Assembly: GCA_020080175.1 (NCBI GenBank)
Contig: JAGHQL010000033.1
Coordinates: forward strand, 1 to 64,000
Length of the DNA: 64,000 bases
Reading direction: 5' to 3'
Source of the DNA: Glutinoglossum americanum
Taxonomy: Eukaryota; Ascomycota; Geoglossomycetes; Geoglossales; Geoglossaceae
Shown here: one piece after another, positions 34,553 through 45,898 of the stretch
How positions within the stretch are numbered: the first letter of the stretch is position 1
How the letters are laid out: the number at the start of each line of letters is the position of its first letter
Notes under the pieces: model-generated
Told to the model about the DNA's origin: nothing
The model's input: the letters and a program-made list of their open reading frames with translations, nothing else
The model's database searches: none
Position numbers and translations under genes: made by a program

Positions 34553-36118
34553 ATGCCCCCCTCCAACTTTAGCGACAGCATTTACACCTCTTCTGTGGTT
34601 GGAACATGGCTTGGATCGCTCTTCACAGGCATTGGATTACTCGCCGTCATAACTCAGCTCCGCGGTCTTATTAAGGACTTTTCCGATGGTCACAGGAAGC
34701 GGCTGATGCAGGCTGCCGGGCCATGGTCAGCCTGCTTCCCAGATCTTCGCCACTCAGATAGCGGGGTGGTGGAGGGAAAAGCACCGGCGTTGACTGGCTG
34801 GATCCGGCGCTATTACTTGGATGACCAAGACATTCTCTTTTCCCCATTTGAGAGACGGTCGGCGGGTGCCCAGGCATCTTGGAGCAGGCTGTTTTCTCGA
34901 TGTGACATCCAACCCTCAGACCTCCGGCTCTTCGGTGGACCGGATGCGGCATATGCAATGGATAGGACGGACGCATGGCAACGGAAGCTAGTTCAAACGG
35001 ACCTCCTGATCGAGGGTGGCAAGTTTTCTTACGGCTTTACCGGGGATGAGTTTGCGGTTCTTCTGATAATCAGTGGGTTTTCACCGTCGGGGTTCAGCGC
35101 GAATGGGACGTCGAGTTCGTGGGGACCTCTAGGGTTGATGCACCTCGGAGACCATGGGCCGTTCTCCCAGGTTGCGCAGTTTGATGGGCCTTTTGGGGAC
35201 CTTGAGTCCCTTCAGGGATCTAACGGCCCTGGGCGCTATGCACATGCCATCAGCGTTCGCAAATGTATTGACCTATCCCTTGGGGTCCTGCGATTTAAGG
35301 TTGGAGGAACGCAGAAAACCCTCATTCCCTCGGAGCGGTTTCCACGCCCTCCACCCGAAGAATGGGCCCGCCAGCGGCGCCAGTATGTTCGCAATAATCT
35401 CGCATATCTCACCCGCATCGATTCTGATGATAGCCTTATACAGGGTATTGAAGTTACCTCGTCTAGCAATCTTGTGGACCTTTTACCTTGGTCAAGAGTC
35501 ATATCAGAGAACACCTACAGGTCTATTGATCGAGCCAGCCTTACGGCTACTATGGACATCGCTTTTGCTATCAAGACCTTACAACCGTGGGGAGTGCCAC
35601 CTGTACTGCCTCACCGCCTTGTAGCAGCTATTCGCCCTTTTCTTATCCGATTGCTCGACTCTCCTTTGCAGTTGCACAACAAGGTTTTGGAGTGTCCAAC
35701 AAGTTGTGATGTTGGGATAGATGGCTGGACGAGCCCATTGCTAGGCGAGGCTCTCGCCTCTATCGACTGTAGTAAGGCAAAGCCCTTTGATGGGCTAAGT
35801 CATAAGTGTGCTCTATACTACGACGCAATGCTTTTCATATTCCGTCGACATGGGATGGCTTTAGAATCCGTTCAGATAGGTCTAGCCGCTTGGTGCGCTT
35901 GTCAATACCTAAACAACCAATTATCCCTCGAGAGTGACTGGTTAGGAAATGCTCAAAGCGCTATTAGGAGGTGTCTTGGCGATGACCGTGAGGTCCCGGA
36001 GATGGAGAAGTGGGCATATGAGATATTGGCTACATATCTCAATGCATGGCTCCAAGAGTCTAACGAAATTGAAGATCATTTCCGGGGTAACTTTCGAAGA
36101 AGAGTATTCCTGGGGTAA
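34553..36118 (+). CDS. Unknown fungal protein with N-terminal TM
   Basis: Intronless, 521 residues; not recognised with certainty. ATG 34553 is followed by a single N-terminal membrane segment (TWLGSLFTGIGLLAVITQL, about 18-36), then a long soluble region: LMQAAGPWSACFPDL, YYLDDQDILFSPFERR, YGFTGDEFAVLLIISGFSP, FPRPPPEEWARQRR, DIAFAIKTLQPWGVPPVLPH and a helical C-terminus (CALYYDAMLFIFRRHGM, EKWAYEILATYLNAWLQ). The general plan (one N-terminal TM, WxxCF-like motif, helical tail) is seen in lineage-specific Pezizomycotina proteins sometimes labelled modin-like; I would not insist on that. The frame is open and complete with normal codon use, so it is a credible intact gene. Confidence 0.65.
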   Translation: MPPSNFSDSIYTSSVVGTWLGSLFTGIGLLAVITQLRGLIKDFSDGHRKRLMQAAGPWSACFPDLRHSDSGVVEGKAPALTGWIRRYYLDDQDILFSPFERRSAGAQASWSRLFSRCDIQPSDLRLFGGPDAAYAMDRTDAWQRKLVQTDLLIEGGKFSYGFTGDEFAVLLIISGFSPSGFSANGTSSSWGPLGLMHLGDHGPFSQVAQFDGPFGDLESLQGSNGPGRYAHAISVRKCIDLSLGVLRFKVGGTQKTLIPSERFPRPPPEEWARQRRQYVRNNLAYLTRIDSDDSLIQGIEVTSSSNLVDLLPWSRVISENTYRSIDRASLTATMDIAFAIKTLQPWGVPPVLPHRLVAAIRPFLIRLLDSPLQLHNKVLECPTSCDVGIDGWTSPLLGEALASIDCSKAKPFDGLSHKCALYYDAMLFIFRRHGMALESVQIGLAAWCACQYLNNQLSLESDWLGNAQSAIRRCLGDDREVPEMEKWAYEILATYLNAWLQESNEIEDHFRGNFRRRVFLG

Positions 36119-39100
36119 GAGGTGGCCATAATAAGGGGTATGTGAGACGGGTATGTTGGCTGGCGTTGGCAATGGTGAAGGCCGACTAACGAACGGGCTA
36201 GAAGTAGACCCATATTGGGACTGACTGCGCTAAAACCGTACATGTGCCGCCGCACCGGGTAGTCCATTTCCTACAAGATACTCATTCTGAAATTTTTACA
36301 CCTTGAGGGGCGAGCTAGGACCCCTAGCACGAGATTGGTCCCTGTTTCATTAACAAATCTTGATGGGTGGACCCTAAAATCGCATTGCTTTCATCTTCCA
36401 CGTTTCCTATAGAATTTGCTTCACTAGTAGATAGCAAGCAAGCAGTTCGTGATACGGAGGGTGAGCGAGGAGGTACAACAAGACTACCGCATTGATCCAA
36501 TGATCCCGTGCCTATCAAAGCAGAGGGGGAGTGGCGGCAGGACACGCTCATTTTTCTTCACGTTTCTATCACGTATTTGTGTAAACACATGGTGCATTTA
36601 ACAAACTGTAGATAAGCTATCTTCACCTGATATTTGAAGCAACAGTTTCACATCTAGAACTCCAATACATACTCCAAGTCATTCAATTGGAGTGCTGGTC
36701 GTTTATGTGTTCGAATTGGGGCCAAGTCTCGGTGGCTAACTAGTAGCCTCAATAGGTTTCCAAGTTTGTCCCTGTGCTCCACTGCAGGCGGCCGGCATGA
36801 CCCAAACCTACTGGCAATGCGGCGCATGGGGATGCTCTGTTCTCTCTAATATACTGCAACCCCAACAGCCACGGGAGCAACCGGTAAAACTCTTACGTCT
36901 TTCGGGCAACACTAAAGGGAGTATTGGTAGATGTTGGAGGCTTGTTTTTCAATCCTACTTCAACGCGCTCTTCAACCTAGAGAGTGCTAAACCCATTATC
37001 CAGAGCACCAAGCCGGGTTAAGCCCAACTCTTCAGTCTTGCCTTCTAAGCCGCTTGGAGGCTTATATTATTCCCTTGAGAAGGGGAATAGTGAGGTTTCA
37101 GGACCTCAAAAACCTCCTAACTTTGAATGGAAAGCAATTGCTTGGGGTTACGTTTTTCGGGAAGGCTGTTAGTGCTGGTAGCTTGCATCTCATAATACTT
37201 TACTAACCGAACGACTGCATTTAACACCGTGACCTTGTCTCTCTTTCAATGATAACACGAGCTAACTGAGGAAACTAAGGGAGGTGGATACGGGAGGGGG
37301 ACGAATTAGCTGTAGCGGGAAAGGTCTGAGATGATCCCGCATTAAGCCGGTTATGGATTTCTTTCCCGGCTCCGGATTTAGGGCGACCGGAGCTTGGGAA
37401 CTTGTCGCGACGAATATGGAATTCTTGGTATTGGAGGTTATGCTCGATACGCGGAAATGGTAGCTAGACTATGTAAACAATGGATAGGGGTAAAACAATT
37501 AAATTGCTCGCAACTACCAGAATGCTAGCTACGTGACATGAAGCTATATAAATGCTCGGCTGCTCTGCAGCCCCTTTTTGCCGTCCTGCGGCAGCTCCGG
37601 CCATCCTTCGGCCAGCCCGGAAACATACCGGTTTCACCGGTATTAGCTATTCCATAGTAGCTGAGGTGGCGCCGCCACTCAGCTACTAAGGAGCACCCTC
37701 TCAGCTCAACAGGGGTGCCACGGGGTGGTGCCTGAGCATTCCGTAACACTTGGCCTTGGCCTCGTTCTCGAAGCTTGGATTTTGGATCGGTAACTACACT
37801 CTCCCCAATGTTGTGGAGGGTAATTCTGAGCCCGCTTGTCAGTGATAGTCTTGGCAGGGGCAGACTCACTCGCGGCTTCGCCGCTCGTTAGAATCAACCA
37901 TCCTTCTACCCACCGGGTGAATTTATGCCCCCATAGTGATAAGGAAGCTATTGAGTGAATTGGTCTTTATGATTCTCGGGCATGAGAGCCATTGATTCAA
38001 GTAGGGCACACGAAGAGTATTGCGGTAGTAGGGTAGAGGGCAAACCGTCGCCTCATTCTGTTTTCTGTTAGCACACGAACCCTGTACACAATACACATCA
38101 CTTAGAACACACAGCGCATCCAACAGAATTGAATCAATGCTAGCGGACCTCGGGAGAGGTGGGCATCGCTTTAACTATGTATCTAATTAAGCGGGTCTAA
38201 TGTGTTGATGCCAAGCAAATGCCCCTGGCTCCTTGCAGCTATGACGTATGAAGCACTCTGACATTGGGGAGCTGTATGCTTGGATGAAGAAACTGACCGG
38301 CACCGGGCTTGGTTTGTTCGGTAAAGAAGACCGCTTCGACCTGGATCTCAATGCCCATTCCTTTAGGGCCAGTGACGTGTGGCGTTGAACGGGGGCAAAG
38401 ATTGCGTCGGAGCCGATGTGACTATTGAGGGCAAGCCCTCATGTAGATTAGCCGAGTGGTTGCCACTCTAAAAGCATTTGTTTTCTTAGCCGGAATAAAC
38501 AACACGACTCTAAAGAATACACACGACTCTACCGACCCAACAGATTGAGCTGAGGTTACGTACGAGTATGTACTTGGGGGTGGACGAAAGCCTCTGCCAT
38601 CTGTATCCCAGCGCTGGTCCGTACGGATGCCACAAGGGTACTTTGTAGGGCAGAGGAAGATGTCTCTGTTTCCCTCCAGACGCAGCTTTGCTAGTAAGCC
38701 GTCTGCAGGACGAAACTCCCACACCAAATGCATCGCACGTGATGTCTGCGCTATCTCGTTTACTTACGTAAGGGCGGCCAAATCGCAAGAGACTTCCCCG
38801 CATCTTCGCCAACCCCCGCCGAAGTCTATCGACTTCAACCCTAACAACGCCATATCGTTAGAATAGTGTTTCAATGATACGGTTCATGTGTATATGTGGT
38901 TTCACTCAAGCCTAGCGTTATCTTATTGCAATCGCACCTAAGTCCGCTTTCCTTTGGTCGCGCAAAAAACCTCACCAACTTGCCAATTGCTTAACCACCA
39001 TTACCGGCTCTATCTGTGCTGCGAGCTCCATCTTCATTATTTGGCTTTTCGGAGATAATATCCGGTTGGCTTTACACTGCCAAAGGTTCCCAACCTGTTT

Positions 39101-39178
39101 AGATCATCCCGTGTTATCTTGCCGTGCTGACTCAGATGTCCGGCACAAGATAATCGCGAGCTAGCACCCTACGATTCG
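36119..39178. other. Gene-free stretch with hairpin-rich block
   Basis: No supported gene. Frames at 36797-37172 plus and 38422-38812 minus have no family. A run of consecutive short hairpins at 37558-37687 is annotated separately, with another (gcggc-ttc-gccgc) at 37872-37884. At about 38576 the string gggtggacgaaagcctctgcc resembles the putative transposon end at 42968 with a few changes. Confidence 0.45.
37558..37687. repeat. Run of five adjacent hairpins
   Basis: Consecutive inverted repeats: ggctgc/gcagcc (37558-37572), tgccg/cggca (37579-37593), ggcc/ggcc (37599-37613), taccggt/accggta (37626-37642) and agtagctgag/ctcagctact (37656-37687). A sixth lies at 37872-37884. Such packing is unusual for random DNA and looks like a structured RNA, a folded element end or an insertion of GC-cluster type. 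No known family matched. Confidence 0.6.
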
Positions 39179-42100
39179 ATGAACGCGATTCCAAGCAAAG
39201 GAGAATCTAGTAACGCTATGCCGGCGGAAAAACTCTTTGCTAGGCTCTCTGTCGGCTCCTATTCTCGTGGCCGCGGACGTTCAAGAAGCCCCAGCAATTG
39301 CAGTGCATACAGTGAGGGCGAATCTGCATTTGAAGAGGATGAAGAAGACCCCGCCGAGCCATTCTTTGACAAGGAGTTCCAGTTAGCGCTGGAAGGTGGA
39401 GTTGGTATTGCTAGGGAAATTGCCAACACACTCCAGGGCTATCAGCTAGAGAAAGACCCTCCTTCGGATCTGTATCGGCTATGGAAAGAAGCAGCAGCAC
39501 TCCGCGGCTACGGGAACCCCGAAACTCGCGTTATTGGTGTAGTTGGAGATTCTGGCGGAGGTACGGTACATACATGACATACCAAGCTCACCAGAAGCAA
39601 ACCACACTAACTCGTATCACAAGGCAAAAGTAGTCTTATTAACTCATTACTGGATCAACCCGGACTTGCAAAAACGGTGAGCAGCTCAAGTTGCCTCCGT
39701 TAATCCTGGGGAAGCTAACATACCCATTACGAAGAGTGGTGGAGGGTCTGCATGCACATCCATCGTCACAGAGTACAGATGCAAAACCGACCGACACACA
39801 GAGCCCTACACAATTGAGGTTAGGTACATGGATAGCGCCAAGATTCAAAACCAGATTGAAGAGCTTATTTGGAGCTACCGTCAATTATACATCGAAGGCA
39901 CGGAGCAACAGGCTTCTGACTTCGAATACAAGAGATATCAAAGTGAATCAGAGCTAGCTTGGCATACTCTCGAAGCTGCATTTGGACATCGAAAGGAGTT
40001 GACCCCGGAATATCTCCAGGATAGTTCTAAGGGCGCAGTCGATAGAATCTCCAAACAACTCACGACATGGGCCCATGAACTCGACTGGCCTGGAGACGGC
40101 AAGGGGGTATGGATCTCGACAGCAGCCACTGTTAAAGAATGCGGTGAAAAGACGTCGATCTTCGCGAAAAGTTATCTCTGGCCTTTCACTGAGGTTATCC
40201 GGTGAGCAATCCGGTCTTCAACCATATATGCTGAACTTGCTCTCGTTGACACACTGTGTGATCAAAGTATATTCTTAAACGCTAAAGTGCTGGATACTGG
40301 TGTAGTGCTTGCCGATCTGCCAGGTGAAACCATTTAAGGTATTGCGCATAATGAAGGGTAGCTTACGGAAAACTAGGTTTCCACGATACAAACTTAGCCC
40401 GGGTCACGGCTGCTCGAAAATATCTAGACAACTGCGATGAAATCTTCATCGTCGCAGGGATAGCTCGTGCGATTACCGACTCGAAAGTAAAGTCTTGCCT
40501 TCAGGCTCTCCTCAAGGATCAGATTGGGATTGGATGGGAAAGCCATGCGAAGCAAGTATCTAACATAGCTATAATCTGTACTCACGCAGAGGTATAGTCC
40601 ACAAGAGAGCCATCAAGTCTCTGTCCTTTCCTAATGCGTCCCAGGATATCGAATTAGATACAGCCAGGGATGATGACTTCTGCAAAGGGAATATTGATCT
40701 TGCCAAGATCCAAGATCTTGACGAAGAGATCCAAGACGCAGACGAGAAAGAAGATAAACTACGAGGCAAGTTGGCGAGGCAAAAGTGAGTATTGCCAAAC
40801 CCTCGGTTCAGAGCCCTACTCCTAATATGTATAGGCAAAAATACATGCTGATCGGCGCCCGAAACGCTCATGTCACCAAACGGCTCAAGCAAGCGTACTC
40901 CGATCTTATCTCTGGCAGTGATCTGCGCGTATTCTGCATCGGCAACAGAGACTACAAGAAATTCACATCGCCCCGAGGGCGGAGAAACTTCGTGTTCATC
41001 GACGCCACCGGGGTTCCTGGTCTACGTCGGTTTTGTCGCTCGGTCCCCGCGAAAGCGCAGTTCGAAGCTGGGCTGCAGTTCCTGGAGACTCAAATCCCAG
41101 CGCTGCTGCATTCAGTCGATCTCTGGGTTAGTATGGAGCCGGAGGCAGACGCAAAGGTTAAACCGGGAGATGTGGATGACGACCTGGAGTATCTGGAGGA
41201 GGTAATAAACACCCTCAACTACCACCTGTCCTTTTTGCTGATGGTGACCGAGGTTGTGGCATCTACGAAAGAAGACATCAGAGCACGGCTCCTGGAGGTG
41301 GTAGGCGGGACAATTGGTACATACCCTAAGGCCGTTCTTCGCATCCCTATATGTTAAGCTATAATGTCCCTAGAACAGCGGAACATCGATTGGAACCAGG
41401 GAGCCTTAGAAGCTTCTTATTCATGGGATGGCGTATGAGTCATGAATTTAATGTATACTCGCCAACAAATAGTTATGCTGATAAGTCATATAGTGGCACT
41501 GGAGTATACACTACCCCCACCAACCGTAGCGATACCTACCATGTCATATATTATACGTTACTAACTGATCGGGTTCTCCAGCGCAGTATAGTGCCTGGTG
41601 TAGACACAACGGCACGTACGCCACCCCGAGGCAGTCCCACCGTCGCTGGAATATGGAGATCACGGAAATGGCAACGGGCGAGATGGAAGCCAAGTGGCGG
41701 ACTCTAAGGCAGATGTTCTGTGACTTATTCACGGCGCTTCGGAGAGATGTTAACCAAGGATCCAGGAATTCATATCCAGCATTCCGGGTAAGCCACCTTT
41801 CCGCCAAACCACCCAGTACAACCTAGCCAAACCCCAGCCCGTTGATATATTCAATACCACAGAAACCCGCAGATCTTCCCAGTCCACCATGGTGTTCCTA
41901 GAGAATGGCAAGTTGAGGCAGGATAGGATCAAATATCTTCTGAATCAAAGCCTAGTGGAGTTTCTCCGCGGGTTCAAGTATGCCCCCTTCCTAGAGAAAA
42001 ATCCTTGTCAACCTGCCTTAACTTGGTACCTCCCTCAGAGCTATCCAACGAAACAGCACCGAAGACCACCCCGGCTCCTACATCCTCAATGGAATGCTAG

Positions 42101-42646
42101 CCACCTATCGATGGTGCTCCACGCAATCCGGTAATCAAAATCCAACCAACCCACCTTCCGATCTTGACTTTCCCAGACTAACTCTTACTTTCCCACATAA
42201 CTTAGACAGAGGAATGCTTGATAGACAGAGGAACATGATGCATGACCATCTGCACAGTGGAAATCTCTTCCGTAGCGTTAACAACAGCATCGAGAGGGAT
42301 TTTGACGACCTCCTGGAAAAAACCTTCGATCATATTGACAAAAATATCTGTGATATCCTCGAGCAACTCGGGGAAGACGTTGCCTTACTAAAGAAGGTGC
42401 CGGAGGGCAGGAGTGACCGCTCCCCAGAGTTAGAGAGGGAGGTCAAGAACATGCTGAGCAGGATGAAGATCAGGCTGGCTGGCGTTCAGAAGGGTGTTCG
42501 CGAGACGAAGATGAAATTTCAGGAACGTGAGTAGGGGGCTTTGGGGACAGAGTCTTTCCATCTTAACAAATATTTCTATGACCCTTTTCACCATTATGAT
42601 ACTCCCAGGAAACTCGAAGATGGACTTGCACACACGGATAACTTAA
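39179..42646 (+). CDS. Large GTPase-like P-loop protein, SLIP-GC/DUF7605-like
   Basis: Many-exon P-loop NTPase related to the nuclear GTPase SLIP-GC family. ATG 39179; an acidic/Ser-rich N-terminus, then VIGVVGDSGGGKSSLINSLL, with the P-loop split by intron 39561-39623. Then SGGGSACTSIVTEYRCK after intron 39677-39734. VLADLPGFHDTNLARVTAARKYL (G3-like) follows introns 40202-40267 and 40324-40376; then EIFIVAGIARAITD. After further introns come YMLIGARNAHVTKRL, FCIGNRDYKKF, FIDATGVPGLRRFC, QRNIDWNQGALEASYSWDG, WNMEITEMATGEMEAKW, SYILNGMLATYRWC and RSVNNSIERDFDDLLEKTF. It ends FQERNSKMDLHTRIT, TAA 42644-42646, after a last intron. The order matches full-length family members. One apparent frame problem: after IAIICTHAE (about 40593) the next block (IVHKRAIKSLSFP) is in another phase with no usable intron, so a one-base indel or mis-splice is possible. 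It may be intact otherwise. Confidence 0.82.
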
Positions 42647-42963
42647 CCTAGAGAGAAGACTAGGTGAGGATATTTGACTGTTGTATTCGATTTCTCATCT
42701 TCGCTAGCTTGGCCGGTTCAGCTGGCTTGCTATGCTTTCTTACCACTATGCGGCGAAGCGGCGATACCTTACGTCGCATTCAGCTCGAATGGTTACTCGA
42801 GGCCGGAGGCCTCCCATCGTTGATTTACTATTTAGCTAGCTAGCTATTCTTCCTAAAGAAGAAGTCCGCAATACAATCTTTTATTCTAGCTCCAATCTGC
42901 TACGTACATGCTTAGCCGGTGCTAACCTTTAATATGTTGAATGATATTCTATGTTCGAACTTA

Positions 42964-43319
42964 CAGTGGGTGGACAAAAGTCTCCGCCAATTTCCAGAGC
43001 AAATACGCGAAAACGCGTCTTGCTTTTCAACACACAGCCTGCGACCATGCCTCCGCGCACACCCTTAGGCCCTAAAAGTGCAAATGCACGCGTCCAGAAG
43101 AAGGACAAGACCACTGGAATCGAATTAAGTCCTCGCAAACGTTCTGTGATCGAAGGGTTGCATAAGGCCGGCTGTTCTATTAAGAGCATTTCAGAAATTG
43201 AACATACACCACGTTCTACAGTACGCGACACCATTAAATTCCTCGACGTTAGACCAAAGGGGCAGTCTCTACCTCGTTCTAGACGTCCTCCTATCCTTAC
43301 TAATAGCAAGCCATTGTGA
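42964..43319 (+). mobile_element. Tc1/mariner-type DNA transposon, 5' fragment
   Basis: Left-end-like sequence cagtgggtggacaaaag follows a TA dinucleotide at 42962-42963, as expected for a Tc1/mariner end with TA target. ATG 43047 opens a frame of about 90 residues (MPPRTPLGPKSANARVQKKD, then ELSPRKRSVIEGLHKAGCSI and TPRSTVRDTIKFLD) that is the paired-like helix-turn-helix DNA-binding start of such transposases. It ends at TGA 43317-43319. No DDE/D catalytic region follows and I saw no right end, so this is a truncated, non-autonomous relic. A diverged string like its left end occurs near 38576. Confidence 0.75.
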
Positions 43320-44083
43320 ATGAAATAAGTATCCACCCGAATCCGTTTGGCGTTTGCTTCATGTCTAGTCCAGCCCGGTCGGAGAGCGCGTCGGCCCCAA
43401 ATCTACTATCTCAGTGAGTATTTGTTGCCGCTACTGTGAATTCGGATTCGATCTCCACTCTCTCGCCCATGGCTCTCCAGAATCTTGAAGGAATCTTCTC
43501 GGTTAACGAAAACAAGCGCGCGTCCGCTCATCAACCGCGCGGTTCAGCCGGTCAGAACTACAATTTCGAACACAGCACTCAAAACGCCAGTGGTTTTCCT
43601 TATAAATATATCCAATATGTGCTTCCTGAGCTTTGGCGAGGCTATTCAAAGATAGCGCACGAGTTGGGGTTCTGCTAATCCCATAATCATTCTTTGCTTT
43701 GATCTAGTGCTAATATAGCATGCTAGTAAAGCGAGCTACTTTGCACCCGGGCCGGAACACGATTGGACGAAAGACAGTCCGCAGTTGGTTGGAGTAATTA
43801 ATGGCCGAGCCAATGAAACTCTAGAGGAAGGCGAATAATCGGGATTTCCGCCCGGTGAAATGGCCGAATACGACTCCATCGGAAATGATGCACCACAAAC
43901 CGACCGACCGACCCCTTAACTCTAGGATAAAAAGCATTTAAAGCTGCCAAGCTGCCGTGGAGGCGTAGAATCCACTCTCGCTTTGCAATAGGGAAAGAGA
44001 GGAAAAAAACCCCGGTCTTATTGAGACTACCCACTTCCAAACGGGACTTAATTTCCCGATCCGGCCGTCATATACCTCCAGCC
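43320..44083. other. Flank of transposon fragment; no gene
   Basis: The frame at 43436-43678 has no family and is not ATG-initiated. Nothing else seen; the right end is the promoter of the small secreted protein gene. Confidence 0.45.
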
Positions 44084-44456
44084 ATGAAAATCACCATCCT
44101 CTCCGCCGCCGCTTATTTGCTCCTCGCAGCCCGCGCCGCTCTGGCCGCTCCCGCAGCCACCAAAGAAAACGTACGTGCATGTATTGCGCAACGCGCGTAC
44201 AACGCCCTCTCTTCCGAGCCCGTCGCTGACCCGCGCTGACTAGGCCGCCTCGCTTGACTCCCGCGACCCCACGCCACTGCCGCCGCCTTGGTGCGACTGG
44301 GAGACTGACGAAAATGGCAAGCACCGACACCTGGTGTGTCTCGATCCGCCCGAGAGTCCCAATCCGGGGGCGGATGATGGGCAGACTATTGGGTTTGGAG
44401 GGGAGGATCCGGGCGGATGGTGCGATGCGGGTGAATGTGAGGCGGGAGGCGATTGA
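44084..44456 (+). CDS. Small secreted protein, four cysteines (effector candidate)
   Basis: Two exons (44084-44170 and 44244-44456), phase-0 intron 44171-44243 (gtacgt...gactag), 99 residues. A signal peptide MKITILSAAAYLLLAARAAL-A/AP is followed by a mature part of about 77 residues: ATKENAASLDSRDPTPLPPP, WCDWETDENGKHRHLVCLDP, then a Gly/Asp-rich tail with GGWCDAGECEAGGD. Four Cys could form two disulfides. No known domain. Size, Cys content and secretion fit the loose class of fungal effector-like or wall-associated peptides; that role is inference only. Removing the intron is required, because the unspliced frame stops at 44239. Confidence 0.7.
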
Positions 44457-45898
44457 TATCTGATCTGATGGGGTGAACGGGTGGATTCAGGTTGAGGGTT
44501 TTGTTGTTAGTGGACAGTGATTGATAGCGTAGCTGAATGTATTGTATATTGTGGCTACGTACCTAAGGAGACGGAGTTTGTGCAACAATCCTCTGGTGTT
44601 TCCCGTCGCACATTATCCTCTACCGCTAGGGACTATTTTCTGATCGTCTCTTCTTGCCCTAGAGAATACTTTCGTTAACTAATTAGTTGGTGTTGAGAAT
44701 AGCTGTGTTGTGTAGGGCTTAGCCCTCTGGACAGTCCCACGACGACTTGCATGTCCGCACAAACCAATTTCTGTATCCTTAAATGCTTGTAACATAAACC
44801 GGTATATCGCAATCAATTCAACGTGGCCAATGCTGTTGCTCGACAATTAAGCCTTAACGAACAGTATCCCTGGGTTTGGGCTGTGGCTGCTTTAATGGAA
44901 GTTAAAGGGCTGATCCTCTGTTTAGTAAAGCAGCACCGGTCTCACTCTAGATTGTTAGCGTTGATGACTGTTGATTTCATCCTCCTCTCTACATCCAGGA
45001 CGGCAGGTTGAAGAATGGTGGGGAGGAAGGGGTCGTCTATTTATTGGTGGGTGGGTGTAATGCTGGAGGTCTACTGCGATAACGGCAAGAGTGACACTGG
45101 GGGGGCGTGACGTCACACATCACCAACTACTGGACCTTAGGTGTGTACTAGCTTGATTTCCGCGGTTATCCGGGTATCAATGCCACTCCTTCATCCCATT
45201 CTATCTTCACATTACTTCGGCCTGCCTTTGGGCTCAATTCGTATATACAATAGTCAATTCATATGTAAGTATGTACAGTACTCAGCTAGATATGCATGGT
45301 TAACCCCGTATTGGGCATCCATAGAATTTACATGAGATGCAGTGTGTTATACTGATGGTAGTGACAGCTGTTCCTCCTCAGATGTATATACCATTTCTAT
45401 CTATATAGAAGAGCATCTTTATCATTCACCCCCGAGGCGGCCGAAGGCCCGCCACGATCACATTAGAAAACCCCTGTATTTTGCAAGTCCTCCTGGTTTC
45501 CCGAGCGGCGATCTCAGACTATAGATCCGGGATCGCGGCCGCTGGGTGAGTGGTGGTAGTTGGTGAGCTTTGACGCCACATATGCCCACACAGAGACGGA
45601 AAAGCCCACGGATGGGAGGAGGAGCTGGGTCAGTCTGTCCTTGGATCCCATGCCCTCCTGGTTCGGGAGGGCTACAGCCATCAGATTCAATAGTCCGATC
45701 GTGGAGATCGTGGCTAAGGCATACCTAACGGGAAATTATCAGCGCTGAAATTTATGTCTGAAGGAGCAAGACATACCCATGGCCCATACGGTGTGCCTTA
45801 AATGACTTGATCCCGTATACAAGGGTATAGAAGGCTCCTAGTAGGAGTGTTCTAACTAGGAATTAGCCTGGTGAGAGTACAACTAGTAAAGATGAAAC
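44457..45898. other. Gene-free stretch
   Basis: Short frames only (44823-45011, 45141-45748 plus), none with family features. Probably 3' flanks of two convergent genes. Confidence 0.5.

Noticed and set aside
36797-37172. Possible short plus-strand gene
   Set aside because: Frames are not conserved-looking and are broken by stops; no support.
38440-38520. tRNA-like string tagccgagtggttgcc
   Set aside because: No matching T-arm (ggttcga...) or acceptor stem follows, so it is not a tRNA.
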